From NCBI GenBank assembly GCA_035493895.1, contig DATJHM010000319.1, positions 1 to 7,154 on the forward strand: 7,154 nucleotides of DNA, given 5' to 3'. Each line of letters starts with the position of its first letter. The first letter of the stretch is position 1. Positions 1 to 6,282 of this stretch are shown in pieces. The stretch comes from DATJHM01 sp035493895 (GTDB lineage: Bacteria; Chloroflexota; Ktedonobacteria; Ktedonobacterales; Ktedonobacteraceae). The translations under genes and the position numbers were made by a program. The notes beneath the pieces are model-generated. The model worked only from the letters and a program-made list of their open reading frames with translations, searched no databases and had not been told where the DNA came from.

Positions 1-1
1 C

Positions 2-1330
2 GGTATACGTCTGCTTGTTTTGCTGGTAAGCGTAGCCGTGATTATCTTTGGCATGCCAGTCATCGCATCGATCTTTGCGCTCCTTCCGTTTCCAGAAGGG
101 AAAGACATCGCCAATACCTTGCGTAGTCCAGCGCTACTCGCTCATATCACGCCAATTGGCATATACGTCTTCGGCAGCAGCGTGGGGAGCCTGTTGACGG
201 CGGTCTGTGCGGCACTGATGCGCATGCGGCTGGTGCTGATTATTGGTGGCCTGACGCAACTGGCGGTGCTCTGCCTGGGATTTGTCGTACTCCAACTGGG
301 TTGGGGGACCAATGGTATGCTCTGGCTCTTCGCCATCGTTTCGCTACTGAATGCAGCGGCATTTGCGATCTGGCAGGCCCCACTGCTGCTCTCGCGCAAC
401 GCGACATTCAAGCAGCCGCTGCTTCCGCTGCTCAAACTGGGCATCTCAGCGTGGTTAACCAATCTGGTGACTGGGGCACTGCTCAAGCAGATCTCGATTA
501 TTCTGCTCGGGATCTTCGCCGTTTCGCTGGTTGATATCGGCTATTTCAATCTTTCGTTCCAGCTGGCAGATTCGGCCAATATGCTGCTGGTCGCGGGCTT
601 TGGTGGGGTGGCAGGCTCGGCCCTGGCGGCGGCTTTTGTGGGCAACAATCACGAGCGATTCGCCCGCTCCTGGCAGGCATTGATCAAAGTGGAAACCTTA
701 CTGGCAGCCCCGGGCCTGGTCTTCTGTCTCTTCAATGCTTCAAATATCGCCCATGCGCTCTATGGCAGCAAGTTTGATGCGGTCGGCCAGCTCTTCACTA
801 TCTTCCTATTTTTCAATATTCTGGTCCGTATTGCGGGCACAACGATTCATCAGGTCGCCCTTTACGTTGTGAATAAAGCCCGGTTGGTCGTATTAGGACA
901 ATGGCTCGGCATGGTGATTCTGGTGATTCTTGGCGTTATTCTGATTCCGCGCTTTGGGCCAGCAGGGGCGCTCATCGCGGACGGCGTTGCGAAGGCGATT
1001 ACTGGCTTTATGCTCCTTTTCTTCTTACTCAACGATCTCCCGCGCCGCTATCCTTTAGAACTGCTCGGCTTTACGCTGCGTTTTATGCTGGCGCTCGTCC
1101 TGGCCGCACTCCCAAGCATACTCTGGCATCCGAATGACCGCTATCTTTTGATTGTTTCGGGAGTGCTCTTTATGCTGCTCTGCGCCTTACTGCTTTACCT
1201 GATCAAGCCCCTCAGTGAAGGGGATCTGGAAATGTTGCGTGGTACGAACCCGACGGTCGCTAAATATCTGCGCTGGTTTGCTCGTAACAGGGATAAGGGG
1301 CCGGGCATTTCGCTGGTCCGGCCAAAATAA
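2..1330 (+). CDS. Oligosaccharide/polysaccharide flippase (MOP/MATE superfamily, Wzx-like), 5' end outside window
   Basis: This is a very hydrophobic multi-pass membrane protein. The frame is open from the first full codon at position 2, so the gene begins upstream. A TTG at 20 lies inside the coding frame and is unlikely to be the true start. About 442 residues are visible and form roughly 11-12 membrane segments. In the second half, an LYGSKF-type motif after a PGLVF segment is followed later by IPRFGPAGALIAD. This matches the lip-RFG-xGA pattern in the C-terminal half of Wzx-like exporters. Such proteins move lipid-linked sugar units across the cytoplasmic membrane for capsule, exopolysaccharide or wall glycan assembly. 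The C-terminus (about the last 25 residues) is basic and probably cytoplasmic. A MurJ-type lipid II flippase is a less likely alternative. No glycosyltransferase neighbour is visible, so the substrate is unknown. The stop is TAA at 1328-1330. Confidence 0.8.
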   Translation, partial: GIRLLVLLVSVAVIIFGMPVIASIFALLPFPEGKDIANTLRSPALLAHITPIGIYVFGSSVGSLLTAVCAALMRMRLVLIIGGLTQLAVLCLGFVVLQLGWGTNGMLWLFAIVSLLNAAAFAIWQAPLLLSRNATFKQPLLPLLKLGISAWLTNLVTGALLKQISIILLGIFAVSLVDIGYFNLSFQLADSANMLLVAGFGGVAGSALAAAFVGNNHERFARSWQALIKVETLLAAPGLVFCLFNASNIAHALYGSKFDAVGQLFTIFLFFNILVRIAGTTIHQVALYVVNKARLVVLGQWLGMVILVILGVILIPRFGPAGALIADGVAKAITGFMLLFFLLNDLPRRYPLELLGFTLRFMLALVLAALPSILWHPNDRYLLIVSGVLFMLLCALLLYLIKPLSEGDLEMLRGTNPTVAKYLRWFARNRDKGPGISLVRPK

Positions 1331-1365
1331 CTTTTTACGGCTTACTTGTTTAAAGGATATCTGGT

Positions 1366-1956
1366 ATGTTACACCGAAAGCCCGAACCTCTTGATCCAGA
1401 TCTGCTCATTCACGCCTATACGCGGGGGATTTTCCCCATGGCGAATGAGCAGGGGCGCATTCAATGGTATGCGCCCGATCCACGTGCGATTCTGGAACAC
1501 GATCGGCTCATTATTTCACGCTCGTTACGTACCACGATCCGCAAACAATGCTATACGATACGAATGGACACAGCGTTTGAACGGGTAATGCGTGCGTGTG
1601 CAGACCGCGCCGAGACCTGGATCAACGAAGAGTTCATTCGTACCTATACATGGCTCCATCTTTCAGGTCTGGCGCACAGTGTCGAAGCCTGGAAGGGATC
1701 TGAGCTGGTTGGGGGCCTGTATGGTGTGGCATTGGGCGGCGCTTTTATGGGTGAGAGCATGTTTTCCTACGCCACCGATGCCTCCAAAGTCAGTCTGGTT
1801 GCGCTGGTTCACCATCTGCAAGCACGCGGCTATACCCTGCACGACACACAATTTCTCACGCCCCATCTGGCGACGCTGGGTGTGAGCGAAGTTTCGCGTC
1901 GCACATATGAGCGACGCCTTCAGGACGCGATACAACTACGCTGTACCTGGCAGTAG
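1366..1956 (+). CDS. aat: Leucyl/phenylalanyl-tRNA-protein transferase
   Basis: This 196-residue cytoplasmic enzyme transfers Leu or Phe from aminoacyl-tRNA to proteins with N-terminal Lys or Arg, marking them for ClpS/ClpAP degradation (N-end rule). The family motifs appear in order: Y18-TRGIFPM-25, WYAPDPR 34-40, TWI 84-86, LH 97-98, GLAHSVE 101-107, LVGGLYGV 114-121, GESMFS 129-134, ASK 139-141, then D160 and Q162 and HLATLG 167-172. E130 and Q162 have the same 32-residue spacing as the catalytic Glu156 and Gln188 of the E. coli enzyme. The protein is shorter than the E. coli one (about 234 residues), mainly at the ends, but the core is complete. The ATG at 1366 follows AAAGGA (1352-1357) at 8 bases. 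The gene starts 35 bases after the flippase gene on the same strand and may be read from the same transcript. Confidence 0.96.
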   Translation: MLHRKPEPLDPDLLIHAYTRGIFPMANEQGRIQWYAPDPRAILEHDRLIISRSLRTTIRKQCYTIRMDTAFERVMRACADRAETWINEEFIRTYTWLHLSGLAHSVEAWKGSELVGGLYGVALGGAFMGESMFSYATDASKVSLVALVHHLQARGYTLHDTQFLTPHLATLGVSEVSRRTYERRLQDAIQLRCTWQ

Positions 1957-1959
1957 AGA

Positions 1960-1982
1960 GAGGGGGCTCACAGGCCCTCCTC
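1960..1982. terminator. Weak GC-rich hairpin between convergent aat and ctaG-like genes
   Basis: GGGGGC (1962-1967) can pair with the GCCCTC run at 1974-1979 around the six-base loop TCACAG, with one G-U pair. A bulge at 1980 lets two more pairs form below. It sits in the 40-base gap between two convergent stop codons, where a terminator is expected. Neither strand has a T-run after the stem, so it is a weak intrinsic terminator at best. Confidence 0.3.
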
Positions 1983-1996
1983 AAAATCTCCGTACA

Positions 1997-2872
1997 TTAC
2001 GAAATTGCGTGGCCAGGTTGTATTTCGCTCTCCTCGTCTTCCCATTCTTCCTCTTCTTCCGTCTCAAGCGCCAGTTGACGTCGCTGGTCAGCGAGAGTAG
2101 AGCGCCGCTCGATCATTTTTAGCCATTGGAAAAAGAGGGGCGTCATTACGGCCAGATCAACCAGGCCCGGAATCAATAAGAGGGCTCCTCCCAACGCCTG
2201 ATCGGCGTATGCGGGCAAATGCGCCCCCATCGAAGCCTGGAAGTGGGGATAGATAGATGTATCCGTATAGACCAGCACAAACGCGAAGATATCTACGGGT
2301 TGACCATCGATAAACGCGTAGAGCATCTGCATAGGATAGCTCATCGTGCGCAATTCTCGGCTCTCACCGACCAGAGGATACCAGTTCAACAATGAGAAGA
2401 AAAAGATGCTCCATTCCATGACTTCATAGAGCGCGGGACTGCTGACAGCACTATCCATAAATCGTGGGGCGTGCCAGAGCAGGAAGACAACATTGAACAG
2501 GATCGAGGCCACCACTGGACCCGTCAGAAACGCCAGGATCGCGCGTATCACCGGTCGAGCAAGCACGAGCGTCACCACCCAGGAGCAACTCACGATGAGG
2601 AGAGGCGCGCATACGGTAGTTAAGGTGATAGTCTGGGCGATATGAACCCAGAAATATTGGGTGCGTGCAACCGTATCTATTGGCGTCAAGAGGACCAGCG
2701 CCATGAGGACGATGGATGAGAGAAAGGCGACAATATGCCTTTGATTGATGACAGGACCCGAAGCTTTTTTGCGCGCCTGCCGGGCCCCCAGGAAATAGAG
2801 GACGCAGAGGACCAGCAATACCAGCATCGTCCAGGGATGCCAGGGCCATTGCAGCGAAAAATTATCAAGCAT
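1997..2872 (-). CDS. ctaG: CtaG-like cytochrome c oxidase assembly membrane protein
   Basis: This 291-residue integral membrane protein resembles the caa3-type CtaG family (PF09678), which helps build the copper-containing haem-copper oxidase in Bacillus-like bacteria. Landmarks are WHPW 11-14 before the first membrane segment, TPIDTVA 63-69 (family: SPLD), H77 in a HxxQ motif, FNVVFLLWHAP 126-136 with H134, YTDTSIYPHF 202-211 and ADQALGGALLLIPG 222-235. About seven membrane segments follow one another. The family's HMxQH motif reads HIAQT here, so the second His is Thr81. The C-terminus carries an acidic tail (about 269-283, mostly Glu and Asp). The frame stays open to 2995, but the ATG at 2872 is chosen because GGAG (2878-2881, minus) lies 5 bases upstream and a promoter lies between 2931 and 2959. 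No oxidase subunit gene is visible. The family call is good; the exact role is inferred. Confidence 0.85.
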   Translation of the reverse strand: MLDNFSLQWPWHPWTMLVLLVLCVLYFLGARQARKKASGPVINQRHIVAFLSSIVLMALVLLTPIDTVARTQYFWVHIAQTITLTTVCAPLLIVSCSWVVTLVLARPVIRAILAFLTGPVVASILFNVVFLLWHAPRFMDSAVSSPALYEVMEWSIFFFSLLNWYPLVGESRELRTMSYPMQMLYAFIDGQPVDIFAFVLVYTDTSIYPHFQASMGAHLPAYADQALGGALLLIPGLVDLAVMTPLFFQWLKMIERRSTLADQRRQLALETEEEEEWEDEESEIQPGHAIS

Positions 2873-2930
2873 ACAAACTCCATAAGTGGCTCCTCCAAAG
2901 AGATCAGGAGATGGGAGCACTTCTTTGTTT

Positions 2931-2959
2931 ACTATAGTGCAGATCTCGGGGAGATGCAA
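2931..2959 (-). promoter_or_regulatory. Sigma-70-type promoter of the ctaG-like gene
   Basis: On the minus strand TTGCAT (2959-2954) is followed by a 17-base spacer and TATAGT (2936-2931, five of six consensus bases). Transcription would start near 2924, leaving a leader of about 52 bases before the ATG at 2872. It allows expression of the ctaG-like gene independently of the upstream histidine kinase gene, 170 bases away on the same strand. It also argues against a start at 2995. The -35 box is weak. Confidence 0.55.
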
Positions 2960-3042
2960 ACTTTTTCGTTGGCGCTGATCGGCGATTCTCCTCATCTACC
3001 CGGTCGCAAACAAGCGGCGACTCTACGGGATTGATTGGCGAT

Positions 3043-4326
3043 TTACACGGCGGCTACGGTTGCAGGCAATTCTACGAAGAATGAGGTTCCTTCGCCCTCT
3101 GAAGAGTGCAGCCTGATCTGGCCGCCATGGCGCTCAATAATATCTTTCGAAATGGCCAATCCCAGGCCCCAGCCCTGCTTATTGGAGTCCTGAGCATTAT
3201 CGGCACGATAAAACAGCTCGAAGAGATGCTCCTGCTGCTGCGCAGGTATAGGCTCGCCCTCGTTATGGACCTCGATGCGTGTTCCCCCCGGCTGTTTCGT
3301 GACAATGACTTTAACGACGCTCTCTTCTGGTGAATATTTGATAGCATTGGTGAGCAGATTCGCAATAACCTGGCCCATGCGCTCTCGATCTATGCGCAAA
3401 ATGTTCGCTTTCTCCTGCATATCAAGCTCAATGGTACGCCCGGATAGCATACGCTGATCAGAGACAATCTCATCGCACAAAGCGTTCAGATCGCAGCGTT
3501 TGAGGCGCATTTGCATTTTTCCGGCCTGGATGGCGCTAATATCTAAGAGATCTTCTATCAGTATGTGCAGGCGATGTGTCTGAGCATCGATTTTCTCCAA
3601 TGAAGTGTAGATCGACTGGAGCTCGGGGGGGAGCGATTTCTGCTTCTTCAGTCTACGTATAGCGACCTGCGCATGACCACGAATGGAAGTTAAGGGGGTC
3701 TTCAATTCGTGTGAAGCCATAGAGACGAACTGGTTTTTGAGACGGTTCAGTTCCTCAAGCCGCCTGTTTGTCTGTTCCAGATCTTCGGCGTGTAAGAGCA
3801 TGTCCTGCTCGGCCACAAAAGCGCGTCGTCGCGCTGATTCGCGTTGGGCAGTGATGAGGGCGATGATCACCTCAGCCAGTAGAAAGGGGAGTAAGGGCAG
3901 CATCTCGCGGCCATCTTTTAAATTGAGCGTATCGTAAGGAGGTACAAAAAGATAATCCAGCGCGACAGTCCCAATGATAATAGAGCAGATGGCGGGGCCG
4001 GCTCCCCAGATCAGCGCGATGATCACGATCACCAGGAAAAGCGGGGCTCCCAGGAAATAGTCTTGCAGCATCAGATGCTTCATAGCAAATGGTACAACGA
4101 GGGCGAGCGCGTTTAACGGCAGGCTGGTGATATATCCTACCAATGGATGACGCCACCAGGGCAGGTGCGCAACATAATATTTCCTCTGTGCTTCATGATT
4201 CAATCGTACCAGGAGAAGAGGGGCTTCTTCAGCTTTATGTCGCATCTCTTTTCTGCTCATCCGACTCGTTATGCCTCCATCGACAAGGCTGGCATTGCCA
4301 GCCATCTGTAGGGTTTCGCTCTGCAT
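3043..4326 (-). CDS. Membrane sensor histidine kinase with DUF4118 (KdpD-like) input domain
   Basis: The 427-residue protein has a cytoplasmic N-terminus (1-60), four closely spaced membrane segments at about 62-160 matching the DUF4118 domain of KdpD-type kinases (LALIWGAGP-like and ALDYLFVPPYDT patterns), and a coiled-coil linker at about 163-198. A HisKA domain follows, with phospho-acceptor H206 in SMASHELKTPLTS. The ATPase domain shows N323-LLTNAIKYSPE (N box), NEGEPIP 355-361 (G1 box, with Asn in place of the usual Asp), LFELFYRAD 369-376 (F box) and GWGLGLAIS 385-393 (G2 box). It would autophosphorylate H206 and pass the phosphate to a response regulator, but none is encoded in the window and the protein has no receiver domain. 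The start is uncertain: the ATG at 4326 has no clear ribosome site, and in-frame ATGs at 4305, 4260 and 4245 are alternatives. The signal sensed is unknown. Confidence 0.92.
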   Translation of the reverse strand: MQSETLQMAGNASLVDGGITSRMSRKEMRHKAEEAPLLLVRLNHEAQRKYYVAHLPWWRHPLVGYITSLPLNALALVVPFAMKHLMLQDYFLGAPLFLVIVIIALIWGAGPAICSIIIGTVALDYLFVPPYDTLNLKDGREMLPLLPFLLAEVIIALITAQRESARRRAFVAEQDMLLHAEDLEQTNRRLEELNRLKNQFVSMASHELKTPLTSIRGHAQVAIRRLKKQKSLPPELQSIYTSLEKIDAQTHRLHILIEDLLDISAIQAGKMQMRLKRCDLNALCDEIVSDQRMLSGRTIELDMQEKANILRIDRERMGQVIANLLTNAIKYSPEESVVKVIVTKQPGGTRIEVHNEGEPIPAQQQEHLFELFYRADNAQDSNKQGWGLGLAISKDIIERHGGQIRLHSSEGEGTSFFVELPATVAAV

Positions 4327-4431
4327 TATACGTCTTTACCGGGGTCCTTGCCAAATCTCTACTGCACCCATCCGGTCATCCAACGCCATTGCAATCCCCC
4401 ATAACATACAGTATCGAGCGGTGGTGATGTT

Positions 4432-4440
4432 TGCTATAAT
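4432..4440 (+). promoter_or_regulatory. Extended -10 promoter of the glycerate kinase gene
   Basis: TGC followed directly by a perfect TATAAT (4435-4440) forms an extended -10 element. The position 17 bases upstream (4412-4417, TATCGA) is a poor -35 box, as is common for extended -10 promoters. The transcript would start near 4447, giving a leader of about 63 bases. It lies in the 183-base divergent spacer shared with the histidine kinase gene, for which I could not find a convincing promoter. Confidence 0.55.
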
Positions 4441-4509
4441 GGAACAGGCTCAAAGAGAGAATGGGCTGCGTATTGACGCGCACCCTCGCACAGAAAGAAG
4501 GAAAGAGCT

Positions 4510-5652
4510 ATGCATATCGTTATTGCTCCCCAGGCCCTCAAGGGGAGTCTCACGGCGGCTGAAGCGGGTCAAGCGATAGCGGCAGGTGTCCACAATGTCT
4601 ATCCTGCGGCACGTACGACGATAGTGCCGATTGCTGATGGAGGTGAGGGCACCGTGCAGGCCCTGGTTGATGGTACCGGTGGGCGCATTCTCCAGCATAC
4701 GGTAACGGGTCCTTTGCATGAACCGGTTCCGGCCTTCTTCGGTCTCCTGGGCGATGGGCAGACGGCAGTGATTGAAATGGCCGCATGCGCCGGTCTGCCG
4801 CTGGTTCCCCCTGAGCGCAGAGATCCTCGCGTGACGACCACCTATGGCGTCGGTGAGTTGATCCGGCTCGCCCTTGATGCTGGCTGCCGCCACTTCTTGA
4901 TCGGCATCGGCGGGAGCGCGACGAATGACGGAGGGGCAGGGATGGCCCAGGCGCTCGGCATCCATTTGACGGACGCATCTGGTCGCGAGATTGCTTATGG
5001 CGGAGCAGCCCTGGCCTCGCTCGCGCATATCTCGCTGGCAGAGATTGATCCGCGTCTGGCGGAGTGTCGCTTCGAGGTAGCCTGCGACGTGACCAATCCG
5101 CTCTGTGGGCCCGAGGGCGCAGCGGCGATCTACGGTCCGCAGAAAGGCGCGACGCCTGCGATGATTCAAGAGTTGGATAGCGCCCTCGGCCACTTTGCCC
5201 ACATCATCGAACAGGATCTGGCGCTCTCCGTTGCCGATATTCCCGGAGCGGGCGCGGCTGGTGGTCTGGGGGCAGGATTGCTGGCGTTTCTGCATGCCAC
5301 CCTCCGTCCGGGGGCACAGATCGTTTTTGAGACGACGCACCTGAGCGAGCATTTGCAATCCGCCGACCTGCTGATTACAGCTGAGGGGCAGATCGATAGT
5401 CAGACCGCTTATGGAAAAAGTGTCGGGGCCGTCGCGCAACAGGCACAACGCCATCAGGTCCCGGTGCTCGCGCTTGCAGGAAGCCTGGGCGCGGACTATC
5501 AGGCAGTTTACGAGTTGGGCATAGATGCCGTAGCCGTGCTCCCCTCCGGACCGATGACCCTGGAGCATGCGATGACACACGCCGCCGAGCTGACGCGTGA
5601 CACGACAGCGCGCGCATTGCGGCTGCTCCGGCTTGGGCAGCGGCTGCGCTAG
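4510..5652 (+). CDS. glxK: Glycerate kinase, type I (GlxK/GarK family)
   Basis: This cytoplasmic 380-residue enzyme phosphorylates D-glycerate with ATP. Characterised bacterial members of this family (PF02595) mostly make 2-phosphoglycerate, feeding glyoxylate, serine or sugar-acid breakdown into glycolysis. Family motifs run through the whole length: APQALKGSLTAAEA 6-19, PIADGGEGT 40-48, IEMAACAGL 88-96, TTYGVGELI 110-118, the glycine-rich IGIGGSATNDGGAGMA 131-146, ACDVTNPLCGPEGAA 191-205, GPQKGA 209-214, PGAGAAGGLGAGL 245-257 and TAEGQIDSQTAYGK 290-303. The first motif is usually APDSFKGSL; here Asp is replaced by Gln8. The length is normal for the family. The ATG at 4510 follows AAGGA (4498-4502) at 7 bases. 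It has its own promoter and diverges from the kinase gene; nothing else from a glycerate pathway is visible, so the physiological route is open. Confidence 0.95.
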   Translation: MHIVIAPQALKGSLTAAEAGQAIAAGVHNVYPAARTTIVPIADGGEGTVQALVDGTGGRILQHTVTGPLHEPVPAFFGLLGDGQTAVIEMAACAGLPLVPPERRDPRVTTTYGVGELIRLALDAGCRHFLIGIGGSATNDGGAGMAQALGIHLTDASGREIAYGGAALASLAHISLAEIDPRLAECRFEVACDVTNPLCGPEGAAAIYGPQKGATPAMIQELDSALGHFAHIIEQDLALSVADIPGAGAAGGLGAGLLAFLHATLRPGAQIVFETTHLSEHLQSADLLITAEGQIDSQTAYGKSVGAVAQQAQRHQVPVLALAGSLGADYQAVYELGIDAVAVLPSGPMTLEHAMTHAAELTRDTTARALRLLRLGQRLR

Positions 5653-5974
5653 GCTCTTTTTGCAGCGTATCTGCATACTTTCAGGATCGATATATGTAAC
5701 TGAGACAAAAGTACTTCACCTTTGTTTCACAGCGAAAAATTGCGTAATAGTATAAGTGAGAGACATTGAAGAGATTTTTCAATGCCTCCGCGGCTATCTC
5801 TGCGGTCAGTAGAAAGGGTGGAACAGAAGTTCGGCTGATAGGAAATTTTTGGTAGTGCGATATTGTTGTAGATAAAAGGAGACGCCCGGTTATATCTCTT
5901 GCAATAGGCTTACCATGGTCTATGATATATTCAGCCCGTTATTCATCCCAAGAATCCAGAAGGAGCATACACCT
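5653..5974 (+). other. Non-coding spacer or possible structured leader, 322 bases
   Basis: No convincing gene is found in this stretch. It contains: T5 shortly after the glycerate kinase stop, without a clear stem before it; two TTCAC copies 11 bases apart (5715-5719 and 5726-5730); a weak promoter-like set, TTGTTT 5722-5727 and TAATAG 5745-5750 with 17 bases between; a hairpin with arms CATTGAA 5764-5770 and TTCAATG 5778-5784; a small stem with arms 5788-5792 and 5801-5805; and AGGGTGGAAC at 5815-5824. Bases 5765-5775 can also pair with ATCTCTTGCAAT (5894-5905) with one bulged G, which excludes the first hairpin. A promoter for the next gene lies at its right end. A regulatory leader or small RNA is possible but unproven. 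Confidence 0.35.
5899..5926 (+). promoter_or_regulatory. Promoter of the 66-residue orphan gene
   Basis: TTGCAA (5899-5904) and TATGAT (5921-5926, five of six consensus bases) are 16 bases apart. Transcription would start near 5933, leaving about 42 bases before the ATG at 5975, including a strong ribosome site AGAAGGAG (5958-5965). Its position rules out the in-frame upstream ATG at 5915 as the main start. Confidence 0.5.
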
Positions 5975-6175
5975 ATGCCAGAACATTCTTACGCAACTGA
6001 AGACACCGAATTTCAGCGTCTACAGTCTCTCGGTTTTACGGAAAGTGAAGCTGAGCGTTTAATTTACATGAAAGATCATGTGTCTGAGCAGATTGAATAC
6101 CGCGAGATGCTCCAGGAAAGCCGTCGTCTCTCCTTTCTTCGTTGGCTTATCGATCATGATCGCATGAGCAGTTAA
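5975..6175 (+). CDS. Small orphan protein, 66 residues, function unknown
   Basis: I do not recognise a family. The protein is soluble-looking, highly charged and probably mostly helical, with no signal peptide, membrane segment or cysteine. It begins MPEHSYATEDTEFQRL, continues with LGFTESEAERLIYMKDHVSE at about 19-38, and ends in LRWLIDHDRMSS. The ATG at 5975 is preferred because AGAAGGAG (5958-5965) lies 9 bases upstream. The same frame is open from ATG 5915, but that codon falls inside the predicted promoter. A strong ribosome site, own promoter and own terminator argue that it is a real expressed gene. It converges on rnpB. Its helical, charged make-up would suit a small regulatory or adaptor protein, but that is speculation. 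Confidence 0.75.
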   Translation: MPEHSYATEDTEFQRLQSLGFTESEAERLIYMKDHVSEQIEYREMLQESRRLSFLRWLIDHDRMSS

Positions 6176-6207
6176 TATGCTCATCCGGGCACTATTCACG
6201 GTAAAAA

Positions 6208-6223
6208 TTCAATATATATTGAA
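6208..6223. repeat. 16-base AT-rich perfect palindrome
   Basis: TTCAATATATATTGAA is its own reverse complement. It lies between the small orphan gene and the strong terminator. On the minus strand it is followed directly by TTTTT, so it could act as a weak back-up terminator for rnpB. A protein-binding site is the alternative. Confidence 0.5.
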
Positions 6224-6228
6224 ATAGA

Positions 6229-6280
6229 CAAAACCGGTGGGAGCAACCAGGAATATTGGCGGTTGCTCCCACCGGTTTTG
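6229..6280. terminator. Bidirectional intrinsic terminator between orphan gene and rnpB
   Basis: A perfect 20-bp inverted repeat has arms at 6229-6248 and 6261-6280 and a 12-base loop. The stem core ACCGGTGGGAGCAACC is GC-rich, with A4 on the left and T4 on the right, so each strand reads a strong stem ending in a T-run. It stops the orphan gene from the left and rnpB from the right. The rnpB P1 helix ends only two bases away. Confidence 0.88.
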
Positions 6281-6282
6281 CT

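Noticed and set aside
142..486. Minus-strand frame inside the flippase gene
   Set aside because: It is antisense to a clear membrane protein coding frame and has no supporting start signal or recognisable domain.
2873..2995. N-terminal extension of the CtaG-like protein by 41 residues
   Set aside because: The extension crosses the predicted promoter at 2931-2959, has no family resemblance, and family members begin close to the WHPW motif.
5641..5670. Possible terminator after glycerate kinase (T5 at about 5656-5661)
   Set aside because: Only short, conflicting 5-bp pairings (GCTGC with GCAGC) precede or span the T-run; no stable stem ends at it.
4450..5676. 408-codon open frame on the minus strand, antisense to glycerate kinase
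   Set aside because: The opposite strand encodes a full-length enzyme with every family motif. The antisense product is rich in Arg, Gln and Cys without any recognisable domain, as expected of a shadow frame in GC-rich coding DNA.
5815..5824. AGGGTGGAAC resembling the T-box antiterminator motif
   Set aside because: The motif should continue as ACCGCG but reads ACAG. There is no room for Stem I after the candidate promoter, no terminator follows, and the downstream gene is not a tRNA synthetase or amino acid gene.
5915..5974. Upstream start giving an 86-residue version of the orphan protein
   Set aside because: The ATG at 5915 lies between the predicted -35 and -10 boxes and has no ribosome site, while the ATG at 5975 has a strong one.
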